In this document: positions 1 through 7,947 of the stretch, piece after piece
Layout of the letters: each line of letters opens with the position of its first letter
Position numbering within the stretch: position 1 is the stretch's first letter
Assembly (NCBI GenBank): GCA_900767015.1
Contig: CAAFXQ010000111.1
Coordinates: 1-20,119, forward strand
Reading direction: 5' to 3'
Source of the DNA: Clostridia bacterium
Lineage (GTDB): Bacteria > Bacillota > Clostridia > Oscillospirales > Acutalibacteraceae
DNA: 20,119 bases
Program-made: the position numbers and the translations under genes
Notes under the pieces: model-generated
The model's database searches: none
What the model was told of the DNA's origin: nothing
What the model saw: the letters and a program-made list of their open reading frames with translations, nothing else

Positions 1-1
1 A

Positions 2-358
2 ATCAATATTTTACAGGCGACCTTTCTTGCGATGCGTAATGCGGTGTCGGCTTTGTCTGTTAAACCTGATATCGCTTTAATTGACGGCAATCAGAAGCCG
101 GGACTTGCGATTGAAGAAAGAACAATCGTCAAGGGCGACGCAAAATCCATTTCCGTCGCCGCCGCCTCGATTCTTGCCAAGGTTACGAGAGATCGATATA
201 TGTTGGAGGCCGACAAAAAATATCCCGAATATAAATTTGCTCAACATAAGGGCTACGGAACGAAGCTTCATTATGAAATGTTAGCCGAATACGGTCTTTG
301 CCCCGAGCACAGACGAACCTTTTTGAAAAAGATATTGGGTGACGGAAATGACCGATAA
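2..358 (+). CDS. rnhB: Ribonuclease HII, C-terminal part (5' end outside window)
   Basis: Cleaves the RNA strand of RNA-DNA hybrids and removes misincorporated ribonucleotides from DNA, in the cytoplasm. The reading frame is open from base 2, so the N-terminal third with the first catalytic acidic residues lies before the window. What remains reads [15 protein letters not shown], then LIDGNQKPG, then the family signature [13 protein letters not shown], and ends with the typical C-terminal block [24 protein letters not shown]. These match RNase HII in order and spacing, and the C-terminus is of normal length. An internal ATG at base 32 could be mistaken for the start, but conserved family sequence continues upstream of it. 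The stop overlaps the start of the next gene by 11 bases, and rnhB-yraN is a common gene pair in Bacillota, so the two are probably cotranscribed. Confidence 0.95.
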   Translation: MNILQATFLAMRNAVSALSVKPDIALIDGNQKPGLAIEERTIVKGDAKSISVAAASILAKVTRDRYMLEADKKYPEYKFAQHKGYGTKLHYEMLAEYGLCPEHRRTFLKKILGDGNDR

Positions 359-737
359 AAAGGTGATTGGCGATAAGGGTGAGGATTTTGCCGCTTCGTA
401 TTTTCAAAAGCTGGGCTACGAAATCAAGGCGAGAAACGTTCATTCCCGTTACGGTGAAATCGACCTGATAGCCGAAAACGATGATACGGTCGTGTTCGTT
501 GAGGTGAAAACACGAAGCCACGACAGCCTTGACAGAGCCGCTGACGCTGTCACACCTGCAAAACAGAAGAAAATCATATTGACGGCACTTCACTATATCA
601 GCGAAAATCACTGCGAGAAAAATTTAAGATTTGATGTTTTCGAGGTCTATCACGCAAACGGACGGATATATAAATTTAATAATATTGAAAATGCGTTTGA
701 TGGGTCGGATTTCGGTGACGGACTTGGCTATTATTGA
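348..737 (+). CDS. yraN: YraN/UPF0102 family nuclease-fold protein
   Basis: A 129-residue protein of the UPF0102 (YraN) family, which has a restriction-endonuclease-like fold. Its cellular role is poorly defined, although it often sits beside rnhB. Visible motifs are the N-terminal [12 protein letters not shown] helix, the acidic strand YGEIDLIA (about residues 36-43) and FVEVKTR (about 50-56), which together form the D-ExK-type nuclease motif. The length is slightly above the usual 115-125 residues. I chose ATG at 348 because GGGTGA lies 5 bases upstream; an in-frame GTG at 339 would add three residues. The gene overlaps the end of rnhB and its own 3' end overlaps the start of the following peptidase gene, which suggests translational coupling. 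Family membership is clear; activity is not shown by the sequence. Confidence 0.9.
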   Translation: MTDKKVIGDKGEDFAASYFQKLGYEIKARNVHSRYGEIDLIAENDDTVVFVEVKTRSHDSLDRAADAVTPAKQKKIILTALHYISENHCEKNLRFDVFEVYHANGRIYKFNNIENAFDGSDFGDGLGYY

Positions 738-1578
738 TTTACACTGCGACACGGTGAGTCGTGCGCTCGACAAAGGGTATAAACAAAGCGACAAAAGACT
801 TGCCTTTCAGCCGGTTAAGGGTCTCAATCAGACACAGGTTTTTGCCTTATTTGTTGATGATAGCTATCGGGGCGAAGCGGCTGTAAGGAGGGCGGAGAGC
901 CTTTACCGCTTTTATCTTTCGGGTTTTAAAAGCGCAAAAGGCTTTAAGGCTTTGCTTTCCCTTGAAAATGCGGCGGCACTCGGCGGCAATATCGAAAACG
1001 TGAAAAAGTGGGCTGACCGTGGCTGTAAAATGATGACGCTTACCTGGAACGGAGAAAACGAACTTTCCTACGGCGCAAGCTGTGATATGGGCGGACTCAA
1101 GCAGTTCGGAAAGCAGGTAATAGCCGAAATGGAAAAGTACAAAATTGCGGTCGATTTGTCACATCTGAACGAAAAAAGCTTTTCATCGGTTCTTGACACC
1201 GTTTCACGCCCGTTTGTCCTGTCTCACAGCTGCTGTTACAGTATTGCGCCGCACAGACGAAACGTCAAGAATTGGCAGTTAAAGGAGCTGATTGCCTGCG
1301 GCGGCATCATCGGGCTGTGCTTTTATCCCGAATTCTTAGGCGGCGATGTGTTCTATAAGCTTTATGAAAATATTGTACATATTCTTGACCTCGGCGGTGA
1401 GAACTGTATCTGCCTCGGAAGCGACTTTGACGGAGCGAAAATGGATAAAAAGCTGTCAAGTACACATAACCTTGTAAGCCTTTATGACTATTTATACAAA
1501 AGAGGACTTCCCGAGCCGCTTCTTCAAGGAATATTTTACAAAAATGCTGAAAATTTTTTCAAAGGGTTTTACAACTGA
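724..1578 (+). CDS. Membrane dipeptidase-like metallopeptidase (family M19)
   Basis: A zinc dipeptidase of peptidase family M19 (renal/membrane dipeptidase), expected to hydrolyse dipeptides. Bacterial members are usually cytoplasmic, and no signal peptide is visible here. The metal and active-site residues are in place: DLHCDT (His7, Asp9), SLENA (Glu81), DLSHL (His147), VLSHS (His168) followed by Arg179, and GSDFDG (Asp234). The C-terminal block KNAENFFKGF is the usual M19 ending. With a TTG start at 724 the protein has 284 residues and begins [10 protein letters not shown], as relatives do, with GGTGA 5 bases upstream. A GTG at 715 is the alternative. A start at 631 would add a long tail buried in yraN and is unlikely. 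It overlaps yraN by 14 bases. Specificity, such as peptide salvage or cell-wall peptides, cannot be read from the sequence. Confidence 0.88.
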   Translation: MAIIDLHCDTVSRALDKGYKQSDKRLAFQPVKGLNQTQVFALFVDDSYRGEAAVRRAESLYRFYLSGFKSAKGFKALLSLENAAALGGNIENVKKWADRGCKMMTLTWNGENELSYGASCDMGGLKQFGKQVIAEMEKYKIAVDLSHLNEKSFSSVLDTVSRPFVLSHSCCYSIAPHRRNVKNWQLKELIACGGIIGLCFYPEFLGGDVFYKLYENIVHILDLGGENCICLGSDFDGAKMDKKLSSTHNLVSLYDYLYKRGLPEPLLQGIFYKNAENFFKGFYN

Positions 1579-1628
1579 AAAAAAGTATGATAAGATAAGA
1601 CGAATGGTAAAACAACGGAGGAGTATTT

Positions 1629-3125
1629 ATGCTTTATACAAGTACAAGAAATAAGAATATTCACGTTACCTCCTGCGAAGCAATCGCAAGAGGAATCAGT
1701 GCCGACGGCGGACTTTTCGTTCCCGAAGAAATTCCGGCGATAAGCCCCGCATTTATCGAAAGCCTTGTCGGACTTGACTATATTTCTAGAGCGAAAAAGG
1801 TGCTTTCGCTTTATCTGACGGATTTTACCGAAGAGGAAATCGACATGTGCGTAAACGGCGCTTATAAAAAGGGTAAGTTCAGCTCGGATAAGGTTGCCTG
1901 CGTGAAGAAAATTGCCGACGGAGCGAATGTTCTTGAGCTTTGGAGAGGTCCGACCTGTGCGTTTAAGGACATGGCGCTTCAGCTTCTTCCGTATCTTCTG
2001 ACCGTTGCGGCGAAAAAAACCGTTGCCGACAAGACAATCGTTATTCTTGTTGCAACCTCGGGTGATACAGGTAAAGCCGCTCTTGAGGGATTCAAGGACG
2101 TACCGGGCACAAAAATCATGGTCTTTTACCCGAACGACGGCGTAAGCCCGATGCAGAAGCTTCAGATGGCAACACAGCAGGGCGATAACGTCTGCGTCTG
2201 CGCCATCAACGGAAACTTTGACGATGCACAAAGCGGCGTCAAGAAGATTTTCACCGATAAAGCCGTTGCCGAAAAGCTTAATGAAAACGGCATGATGTTC
2301 TCCTCGGCGAACTCGATTAACTGGGGCAGACTCGTTCCGCAGATTGTCTATTATATCAGTGCATACGCAGACCTTATCGAAAACGGCACCATCAAAAACG
2401 GTGACGAAATCAACGTGGTTGTTCCGACGGGCAACTTCGGAAACATTCTTGCCGCCTATTACGCAAAGAGAATGGGACTTCCCGTAAAGAAGCTTATCTG
2501 CGCTTCCAATGCGAATAACGTTCTGACCGATTTTCTCAAAACCGGCACCTATGATAAAAACAGAAAATTCTTCACGACGACTTCACCGTCGATGGATATT
2601 CTGATTTCCTCGAACCTTGAACGGCTTTTGTTTCATTTGAGCGGTGAGGACGACAGCGTTATCCGTGAATGGATGGGTCAGCTTGCGGCTGACGGAAAGT
2701 ACACTGTAAGCGATGCGGTGAAAGCCGAAGTGCTTGACCTTTTCGAAGCCGGTTACTGTGACGATGAAGCCACGGCTGAAACAATCGCAAGTGTCTTTAA
2801 AGGCGGCTATCTTTCCGATACGCATACCGCCGTTGCTTTGAGAGTCTACGAGGATTATGTCAAGGCTACCGGCGACAAGACCGAAACGGTTGTCGCTTCC
2901 ACCGCTAATCCCTATAAATTCTCCGCCGCCGTTTTAAAGGCCGTCGGCGACAAAATCCCCGAGGGTGCGGACGAATTCGAACAGGTAAAGCTTCTGGTGA
3001 ATGAAACCGGCGAACCTTGTCCGCCGCAGCTTGCGGATCTTAAGAGTAAGCCTGTCCGATTCAAGGACTGCTGTGAAAAGGACGAGATGATTACAAAGGT
3101 TTATGAAATGCTCGGCATAAAATAA
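1629..3125 (+). CDS. thrC: Threonine synthase
   Basis: A PLP enzyme that converts O-phospho-L-homoserine and water to threonine and phosphate, the last step of threonine synthesis. The 498-residue length and the N-terminal YTSTRN place it in the longer bacterial thrC class. Lys113 in GPTCAFKDMALQ is the expected PLP lysine. VATSGDTGKAALEG (about 141-154) and PTGNFGN are the substrate and phosphate loops. The start is clear: GGAGGAG lies 5 bases before ATG. The gene follows the M19 peptidase after 50 bases. A TATGAT at 1586-1591 might be a -10 box but has no convincing -35, so readthrough from upstream is equally possible. No thrB or hom gene is adjacent. An intrinsic terminator follows. Confidence 0.96.
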   Translation: MLYTSTRNKNIHVTSCEAIARGISADGGLFVPEEIPAISPAFIESLVGLDYISRAKKVLSLYLTDFTEEEIDMCVNGAYKKGKFSSDKVACVKKIADGANVLELWRGPTCAFKDMALQLLPYLLTVAAKKTVADKTIVILVATSGDTGKAALEGFKDVPGTKIMVFYPNDGVSPMQKLQMATQQGDNVCVCAINGNFDDAQSGVKKIFTDKAVAEKLNENGMMFSSANSINWGRLVPQIVYYISAYADLIENGTIKNGDEINVVVPTGNFGNILAAYYAKRMGLPVKKLICASNANNVLTDFLKTGTYDKNRKFFTTTSPSMDILISSNLERLLFHLSGEDDSVIREWMGQLAADGKYTVSDAVKAEVLDLFEAGYCDDEATAETIASVFKGGYLSDTHTAVALRVYEDYVKATGDKTETVVASTANPYKFSAAVLKAVGDKIPEGADEFEQVKLLVNETGEPCPPQLADLKSKPVRFKDCCEKDEMITKVYEMLGIK

Positions 3126-3133
3126 TAAAGACC

Positions 3134-3186
3134 GAAGCCGCACACGGCATGATAACCGCCGACCGTGCCGGCTTCTTCTTTAATAT
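3134..3186 (+). terminator. Intrinsic terminator after thrC
   Basis: GAAGCCG (3134-3140) pairs with CGGCTTC (3169-3175), and CACGG inside pairs with CCGTG after a small internal loop. A T-rich tail (TTCTTTAATATCTTTT) follows immediately. It starts 8 bases after the thrC stop codon, so it should end the rnhB-thrC transcript. Confidence 0.8.
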
Positions 3187-3226
3187 CTTTTAATGGCTTT
3201 TTTAATGTAGCCTTTAGCTTGATTTT

Positions 3227-3232
3227 TATAAT
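3227..3232 (+). promoter_or_regulatory. Possible -10 box for the phosphoesterase gene
   Basis: A perfect TATAAT lies 23 bases before the TTG start and just after the thrC terminator. No good -35 box sits 15-19 bases upstream (best is TTAATG at 3202), so this is a weak call in an A+T-rich spacer. If it is used, the leader would be very short. Confidence 0.35.
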
Positions 3233-3255
3233 TTTTTGAAAACGGAGGTGCTGAC

Positions 3256-3948
3256 TTGTCGCTTTTTGCAATCGCCGATACCCATCTTTCTTTCGGTGTC
3301 GATAAACCCATGGATATTTTCGGCGGCTGGTCGGATTACACCGAACGGCTCGAAAAGAACTGGAAAGCGGTTGTCTCTGATGACGATACCGTTGTGATTG
3401 CCGGCGATATTTCGTGGGCGATGAAGCTTGAGGAGGCGAAAGCCGATTTTGCGTTTCTCCATTCGCTTCCGGGAAAAAAGCTTATCATGAAAGGCAATCA
3501 TGACTATTGGTGGCAGACAAAAAAGAAGCTGGATCAGTTTCTTTCGGAAAACGGCTTTGACTCGATAGAAATCCTTTTCAATAACGCTTTCCGGGTCGGG
3601 GACTTTACCGTCTGCGGAAGCCGCGGCTGGTTTTACGATGCCCAGACCGAAGCCGACCAAAAGGTGATTTTGCGGGAAGCAGGCAGAATTAAGCTTTCGA
3701 CTGACTGCGCAAAAGAGCTCGGAGGCGAGCCGATACTCTTTCTTCACTATCCGCCGCTGACAAGCGAGCAGTGCTGCCGTGAAATCGTCGACACCATCAA
3801 GGAAGCAGGGATAAAACGCTGTTATTACGGTCACCTGCACGGTGCTTCAACGCTTTTTGCCTGTCGGGGTGAGTTTGAGGGAATCGATTACGACCTCATT
3901 TCTGCCGATTTTTTGAAATTTTGTCCTAAATTAGTTGAAAAATTTTAA
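3256..3948 (+). CDS. Calcineurin-like metallophosphoesterase
   Basis: A 230-residue cytoplasmic phosphoesterase with a two-metal site. The motif series is complete: ADTH (Asp8, His10), AGDIS (Asp51), KGNHDYWW (Asn81, His82), LHYPP (His164) and YGHLHG (His193, His195). The family includes phosphodiesterases, protein phosphatases and nucleases, and the substrate here cannot be inferred. The opening IADTHLSFGVDKPMDIFGGW matches a Clostridia-wide subgroup of single-domain proteins. The TTG start is supported by GGAGGTG 5 bases upstream; no ATG in frame would keep the first metal motif. It stands alone between the thrC terminator and the tig promoter. Confidence 0.88.
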   Translation: MSLFAIADTHLSFGVDKPMDIFGGWSDYTERLEKNWKAVVSDDDTVVIAGDISWAMKLEEAKADFAFLHSLPGKKLIMKGNHDYWWQTKKKLDQFLSENGFDSIEILFNNAFRVGDFTVCGSRGWFYDAQTEADQKVILREAGRIKLSTDCAKELGGEPILFLHYPPLTSEQCCREIVDTIKEAGIKRCYYGHLHGASTLFACRGEFEGIDYDLISADFLKFCPKLVEKF

Positions 3949-3956
3949 AAAAGGTA

Positions 3957-3985
3957 TGGTAATTTCGAAAAAATGCTGTTATAAT
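3957..3985 (+). promoter_or_regulatory. Extended -10 promoter before tig
   Basis: TGTTATAAT (3977-3985) is a perfect extended -10 element. The hexamer 17 bases upstream (TGGTAA, 3957-3962) is a poor -35, which is common for extended -10 promoters. The predicted start near 3992 gives a leader of about 57 bases before tig. No CtsR or CIRCE heat-shock operator is visible around it. Confidence 0.65.
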
Positions 3986-3990
3986 ACAAC

Positions 3991-4019
3991 GGTATGCAAT
4001 TTTGACGGAATACCCCGTC
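3991..4019 (+). promoter_or_regulatory. Two mutually exclusive small hairpins in the tig leader
   Basis: GGTAT (3991-3995) can pair with ATACC (4010-4014), and GACGG (4004-4008) can pair with CCGTC (4015-4019). The first right arm lies in the loop of the second hairpin and the second left arm lies in the loop of the first, so only one can form at a time. The first would start at the predicted 5' end of the mRNA. Five-base stems arise easily by chance. Confidence 0.3.
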
Positions 4020-4048
4020 GTAAGTAACAAAGTTAGGAGATAAAGTAA

Positions 4049-5401
4049 ATGAGTTTAAAATCATCTACCAAACAGGACAAACCGAATCTTTATTCACTCG
4101 AAATCACCGTTTCCGCCGAGGATTTCCAGAAGGCCCTCAATAAGGCTTTCGGAAAAGTGAAGAACCGTATTTCAATCCCCGGCTTCCGCAAGGGCAAGAT
4201 CACCCGTAAGATGGCGGAAACCTTTTACGGTAAGGAGTTCCTTTATGAGGACGCTCTTGAAATCTGCTATCCCGAAACCGTTGAAGCGGCTATTACCGAA
4301 TCCGGACTCGACTTTGTCGGCACCGGTAAGGCTGACGTCAAGAAGATGAGCGAGGCTGACGGCGTTGAAATCGAGCTTGAAGTTTATGTTAAGCCCGAAA
4401 TCGAAGTCAGCGCTTATAAAGAGCTGAAAGCGACAAAGCAAAAGGTTGAAGTAACCGACGAGGAAGTTGAAAACAAGATCAAAGAGCTTGTTGAAAGAAA
4501 CGTCAGAATCGTTCCCGTTGAGGACAGAGCAGCCGCTGACGGCGACATCACCGTTATCGACTTTGAAGGCTTTGTTGACGGCAAGGCTTTTGACGGCGGT
4601 AAGGCGGAAAGCTATGAACTGACCTTGGGCTCCGGTTCGTTTATCCCGGGCTTTGAGGATCAGATCGTCGGTCACAACGCAGGCGAAGAATTCGACGTAA
4701 ACGTTACCTTCCCCGAGGATTATCAGCCGAATCTTGCCGGTAAGGCCGCCGTATTCAAGATCAAGCTTCATGAAATCAAGTCCAAGCAGTATCCCGAAGT
4801 AAACGATGAGTTTGCTCAGGACGCAGCCGACTGCGATACTGTTGACGCTCTCAAGAAGAGCCTTTCCGACGAAATCAAGGAAAAGAAGAATAACGACAAC
4901 GAAAGCGAAATTGAACAGCAGCTTCTTGATAAGCTTGCCGATAATGTTGTTGGTGACATTCCCGAAGTAATGTATGAAAACGAGGTTGACAATCAGCTTC
5001 GTGACATTCAGTACAGACTTTCTTCTCAGGGTATGGACTTCAATATGTATCTTCAGTACACCGGTATGTCCGTTGAGGATTACAAGGAACAGCTCAAGCC
5101 CTCGGCTGAAAAGAATGTCAAGGTTCGTTTGGCTCTCGAAAAGATCATTGAACTCGAGTCTCTTGAGGTTTCCGATGAGGAAGTCGACGAAGAGTACGAA
5201 AAGGTTGCCAAGCAGTACGGTATGGAAAAGGACGACGTCAAGAAGGCTGTTGCCGAAGATACCGTCAAGGGCGACCTGAAGATGAGAAAGGCCGTTAAGT
5301 TCGTCAGAGACAATGCCAAGGTTACAACCGCAAGAAAGTCCAAGGCAGCGAAAGAAAAGGCCGAGGACAAGGCAGAAGCTTCTGAGGAAAGCGCCGAATA
5401 A
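4049..5401 (+). CDS. tig: Trigger factor, ribosome-bound chaperone and prolyl isomerase
   Basis: Binds nascent chains at the ribosome exit tunnel and helps them fold. The 450-residue protein has all three domains: the ribosome-binding N-terminus with the signature GFRKGKI (45-51), an FKBP-type prolyl isomerase domain (about 160-245, with [13 protein letters not shown] and [13 protein letters not shown]), and a helical C-terminal chaperone region, ending in a Lys/Glu/Ala-rich tail. AGGAG lies 9 bases before ATG. The gene is first in tig-clpP-clpX, a common order that links nascent-chain folding to ClpXP degradation. Codon use is strongly biased toward AAG, CTT and GAA, consistent with high expression. 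Confidence 0.97.
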   Translation: MSLKSSTKQDKPNLYSLEITVSAEDFQKALNKAFGKVKNRISIPGFRKGKITRKMAETFYGKEFLYEDALEICYPETVEAAITESGLDFVGTGKADVKKMSEADGVEIELEVYVKPEIEVSAYKELKATKQKVEVTDEEVENKIKELVERNVRIVPVEDRAAADGDITVIDFEGFVDGKAFDGGKAESYELTLGSGSFIPGFEDQIVGHNAGEEFDVNVTFPEDYQPNLAGKAAVFKIKLHEIKSKQYPEVNDEFAQDAADCDTVDALKKSLSDEIKEKKNNDNESEIEQQLLDKLADNVVGDIPEVMYENEVDNQLRDIQYRLSSQGMDFNMYLQYTGMSVEDYKEQLKPSAEKNVKVRLALEKIIELESLEVSDEEVDEEYEKVAKQYGMEKDDVKKAVAEDTVKGDLKMRKAVKFVRDNAKVTTARKSKAAKEKAEDKAEASEESAE

Positions 5402-5457
5402 TCTTCGTGTTTAAACCGTGTGTGCACGGACAAAACTTAATTTATCATTGTATTTTC

Positions 5458-5493
5458 ATGGAACTGTCGGTTAGTCATTACCGTCAGTTCCAT
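5458..5493 (+). repeat. 36-base inverted repeat in the tig-clpP spacer
   Basis: ATGGAACTG (5458-5466) is perfectly complementary to CAGTTCCAT (5485-5493). After one T-T mismatch, CGGT pairs with ACCG, leaving an 8-base loop. This is a 14-position stem with a single mismatch. There is no T-tract after it, so it is not a normal intrinsic terminator. It ends 18 bases before the clpP ribosome site. It could be an mRNA processing or stability hairpin, or a protein-binding operator: a weak promoter-like pair (CGGACA 5427-5432, TATTTT 5451-5456, 18-base spacer) would place the start of transcription inside it. Confidence 0.7.
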
Positions 5494-5523
5494 AGTCAGC
5501 TATATATGAACGGAGGAATAATT

Positions 5524-6105
5524 ATGGCATTAGTACCTTATGTAGTTGAACAGACAAACAGAGGAGAACGTCAGTACGATATCTTCTCGAGACTTTTAAA
5601 TGACAGAATCGTTGTTCTTTCGGACGAAGTTAACGACGCTACGGCAAGCCTTGTTGTTGCGCAGCTTCTTTTCCTTGAAAGTCAGGACTCCGAAAAAGAT
5701 ATCAGCTTTTATATCAACAGCCCCGGCGGCTCCGTTACGGCGGGTATGGCAATTTACGATACCATGCAGTACATCAAGTGTGATGTTTCGACAATCTGCA
5801 TGGGTCTTGCCGCAAGCATGGGCGCATTTCTTCTTTCTTCGGGTGCAAAGGGCAAGAGATTTGCTCTTCCGAATAGTGAAATTATGATTCATCAGCCGTC
5901 AGGCGGTGCACAGGGTCAGGCTACCGACATTAAGATCGTCGCCGACCACATTTTAAGAACCAAGCAAAAGCTCAATCAGATTCTTGCTGAAAACACCGGC
6001 AAGTCGATTGAAGAGATTGCGCAGGATACCGAACGTGACAACTTCATGTCTGCCGAAGAGGCTCTTAACTACGGTCTTGTCGATAAGGTTCTTTACAAGA
6101 GATAA
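5524..6105 (+). CDS. clpP: ATP-dependent Clp protease proteolytic subunit
   Basis: The serine peptidase that forms the tetradecameric chamber working with ClpX. The protein has 193 residues, normal for ClpP. The catalytic triad is Ser98 (GLAASMGAF), His123 (MIHQPSGG) and Asp172 (DTERDNFMS). [19 protein letters not shown] and the C-terminal [11 protein letters not shown] are standard. ATG at 5524 is preferred because GGAGG lies 7 bases upstream and the protein then begins [11 protein letters not shown], like known ClpPs. The in-frame extension to 5407 covers the hairpin spacer and resembles no protein. It lies between tig and clpX and probably shares their transcript. Confidence 0.97.
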   Translation: MALVPYVVEQTNRGERQYDIFSRLLNDRIVVLSDEVNDATASLVVAQLLFLESQDSEKDISFYINSPGGSVTAGMAIYDTMQYIKCDVSTICMGLAASMGAFLLSSGAKGKRFALPNSEIMIHQPSGGAQGQATDIKIVADHILRTKQKLNQILAENTGKSIEEIAQDTERDNFMSAEEALNYGLVDKVLYKR

Positions 6106-6132
6106 ATTACAGAAATCCTACGGAAAGGAACT

Positions 6133-6157
6133 GATACAGCTTTTTTGAAACTGTATC
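6133..6157 (+). repeat. Hairpin in the clpP-clpX spacer
   Basis: GATACAG (6133-6139) is perfectly complementary to CTGTATC (6151-6157). With a single bulged C the stem can extend by three T-A pairs, closing on a TTTG loop. It lies between a good Shine-Dalgarno-like GGAAAGGA (6122-6129) and the clpX ATG at 6172, so it may influence clpX translation. It could also be an attenuator, but the run of T is inside the hairpin rather than after it. Confidence 0.55.
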
Positions 6158-6171
6158 GATAGGCAGTTTAT

Positions 6172-7476
6172 ATGGCAAGAGATGACGACAATAAGGAAAA
6201 GACGGTACGATGTTCCTTTTGCAACAAAGCCCAGAATGAGGTTGCAACCTTAATCGCCGGTCCCGGTGTGTATATCTGCGATGAATGTGTAGACCTTTGC
6301 CGCTCCATTATCGATGATGCTCCGAAGCCGAAGAAAAAAGACGAATCCAATGATATTGCAACGCTTCCGAAACCGCATGAAATCAAGGCAAAGCTTGACG
6401 AATATGTTGTCGGACAGCAGGAAGCCAAGCAGGTTTTAAGCGTTGCGGTTTATAATCATTATAAGAGAATCTATTCCAAGGGAAACAACGATGATGTTGA
6501 GCTTGTAAAAAGCAATATTCTTATGCTCGGTACGACCGGTGTCGGTAAAACCATGCTGGCGCAGACGCTTGCAAAGATTCTTGACGTACCGTTTGCAATT
6601 GCCGACGCTACAACGCTTACCGAAGCGGGCTATGTCGGCGAGGACGTTGAAAACATTCTTTTACGTCTGATTCAGGCGGCGGATTACGATATCGAAAAAG
6701 CGGAAAAGGGCATCATCTACGTTGACGAGATTGATAAGATCGCTAGAAAGAGCGAAAGCACTTCGATCACAAGAGACGTCAGCGGCGAGGGCGTACAGCA
6801 GGCACTTTTGAAAATCATTGAAGGAACGGTTTCGAACGTTCCGCCTCAGGGCGGCAGAAAGCACCCGCAGCAGGAGTTTATTCAGATCGATACGACCAAT
6901 ATTCTCTTTATCTGCGCCGGTGCATTCGACGGAATCGAAAAGATCATTGAAAACCGAATGGGCAACTCCGGTCTCGGCTTCGGTGCGAAGATCCGCACCA
7001 AGGAAGAGGTTGAGTCAAGTAAGCTCATTCAGAAGGTCGTTCACCATGACCTTGTCAAATACGGAATTATCCCCGAGCTTGCCGGCCGTCTTCCTATCAT
7101 CACCGCTTTGAATGCACTGGACAAGCAGGCGATGATCAAAATTATGACAGAGCCGAAAAATGCAATCGTCAAGCAGTATCAATACATGTTCCGTCTTGAC
7201 GGAATCGACCTTGAATTTACCGACGATGCGTTGGAGGCGATTGCCGAAAAGACGCTCGAATACAATACCGGAGCCAGAGGACTTCGTTCGGTATTTGAAA
7301 AGGTTCTCGGTGGTTATATGTATGATCTTCCGTCTGACAGTTCGGTAAAATCGCTGACGATTACTGCTGACAGTGTGAACGGAACCGGGGAACCCATTAT
7401 CTTAAAGACCGCTTCCTCGGAAACGGAAGAAGTAAAGCCGAAAAGCATTTTACCGAAAAAACAAAAAGCACAATAA
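6172..7476 (+). CDS. clpX: ATP-dependent Clp protease ATP-binding subunit ClpX
   Basis: An AAA+ unfoldase that recognises substrates and threads them into ClpP. In order, the 434-residue protein shows a C4 zinc-binding domain (CSFC at 14-17, CDEC at 36-39), Walker A GTTGVGKT (120-127), the pore loop GYVG (153-156), Walker [11 protein letters not shown] (181-190), the RKH loop (229-231), a SGLGF loop (266-270) matching the IGF ClpP-docking loop, and sensor 2 GARGLRS. The ribosome site next to ATG is weak (AGGCAG 6161-6166), while a better one lies upstream of the leader hairpin. No lon gene follows, and secG begins 64 bases later with its own promoter. Confidence 0.97.
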   Translation: MARDDDNKEKTVRCSFCNKAQNEVATLIAGPGVYICDECVDLCRSIIDDAPKPKKKDESNDIATLPKPHEIKAKLDEYVVGQQEAKQVLSVAVYNHYKRIYSKGNNDDVELVKSNILMLGTTGVGKTMLAQTLAKILDVPFAIADATTLTEAGYVGEDVENILLRLIQAADYDIEKAEKGIIYVDEIDKIARKSESTSITRDVSGEGVQQALLKIIEGTVSNVPPQGGRKHPQQEFIQIDTTNILFICAGAFDGIEKIIENRMGNSGLGFGAKIRTKEEVESSKLIQKVVHHDLVKYGIIPELAGRLPIITALNALDKQAMIKIMTEPKNAIVKQYQYMFRLDGIDLEFTDDALEAIAEKTLEYNTGARGLRSVFEKVLGGYMYDLPSDSSVKSLTITADSVNGTGEPIILKTASSETEEVKPKSILPKKQKAQ

Positions 7477-7479
7477 GAC

Positions 7480-7509
7480 TTGACAAGTTCTATCAATATA
7501 TGGTAAAAT
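7480..7509 (+). promoter_or_regulatory. Strong sigma-A-type promoter for secG
   Basis: TTGACA (7480-7485) and TAAAAT (7504-7509) are separated by 18 bases, with TG one base before the -10. The -35 is perfect and starts four bases after the clpX stop codon. The -35 is embedded in a small perfect palindrome, ACTTG-A-CAAGT (7478-7488). No terminator separates clpX from it, so secG may receive both readthrough and its own transcription. Confidence 0.8.
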
Positions 7510-7540
7510 ACTACGGTAAAAATCTCGTGGGGGTCTGAAA

Positions 7541-7792
7541 ATGACAGCATTACAATATGTTTTAGCAATCGTTATTATTCTTTTGTCTGTGGCAATTACC
7601 GTTCTTGTTATGCTTCAGGAAAGCAAGCAGGAAGGTCTTTCCGGTGCTATCGCCGGTGCGGCGGACAGCTTCTTCGGAAAAAATAAAGGCAGAACAATTG
7701 AAGCAAAGCTTGTAAAGCTGACGAAGGTTGCCGCTGTAATCTTCTTTATCCTTGCTCTTGTTTCTTCTCTGCTTGTTCTCTTCGGAGCATAA
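7541..7792 (+). CDS. secG: Preprotein translocase subunit SecG
   Basis: A small membrane subunit of the SecYEG export channel. The 83 residues contain two membrane segments (about 3-23 and 57-81), joined by the conserved cytoplasmic loop MLQESKQEGLSGAI with GGADSFFGK-like residues (here GAADSFFGKNKGR). Size and topology match SecG of Bacillota. GGGGG lies 7 bases upstream of ATG. In many relatives secG is followed by rnr and smpB; here a terminator and two M42 peptidase genes follow instead. Confidence 0.95.
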   Translation: MTALQYVLAIVIILLSVAITVLVMLQESKQEGLSGAIAGAADSFFGKNKGRTIEAKLVKLTKVAAVIFFILALVSSLLVLFGA

Positions 7793-7813
7793 CAACAGAT
7801 TTAAAAATGACAC

Positions 7814-7860
7814 GAACACCCGATATGCATGAAAGCATTGTCGGGTGTTTCTTTTTTCTT
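7814..7860 (+). terminator. Intrinsic terminator after secG
   Basis: AACACCCGA (7815-7823) pairs with TCGGGTGTT (7841-7849), and an inner ATGC/GCAT can add to the stem. It is followed by TCTTTTTTCTT. The structure is canonical and makes secG a monocistronic unit, unless clpX reads through. Confidence 0.9.
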
Positions 7861-7887
7861 GATTTTTTACGGCTCTTGGGTTATACT
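7859..7887 (+). promoter_or_regulatory. Candidate promoter for the M42 peptidase operon
   Basis: TTGATT (7859-7864) and TATACT (7882-7887) have a 17-base spacer. The -35 uses the last bases of the secG terminator tail. The predicted start near 7894 leaves a leader of about 55 bases before the TTG start. This is the only promoter I see before the long gene run that extends to the window end. Confidence 0.55.
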
Positions 7888-7947
7888 TTATAAGTAAAAT
7901 TATGCCTTGCTTTATTTTAGAAAGCGGCGAAACGGAAGTGATGATTT

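Noticed and set aside
1579..1628. A T-box or other amino-acid riboswitch before thrC
   Set aside because: The spacer is only 50 bases, too short for such a leader, and has no T-box motif.
3991..4019. An H-type pseudoknot in the tig leader
   Set aside because: The order of arms fits a pseudoknot, but no bases remain to cross the first stem, so it is not sterically feasible. Competing hairpins are the better reading.
3949..4048. A heat-shock operator (CtsR or CIRCE) before tig-clpP-clpX
   Set aside because: Neither the CtsR tandem GGTCAAA pattern nor the CIRCE inverted repeat is present here or in the clpP and clpX spacers.
5416..5429. A terminator after tig (CCGTG/CACGG hairpin)
   Set aside because: The stem is only five pairs and is followed by ACAAAAC rather than a T-tract.
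5080..5433. A 117-residue minus-strand reading frame opposite the tig 3' end
   Set aside because: It is Ser-, Leu- and Ala-rich, the expected mirror of Lys/Glu codons in tig, with no domain and no ribosome site.
5407..5523. An in-frame N-terminal extension of ClpP
   Set aside because: It runs through the inverted-repeat spacer, has no ribosome site, and gives residues unlike any ClpP. The ATG at 5524 has a strong ribosome site and a family-typical N-terminus.
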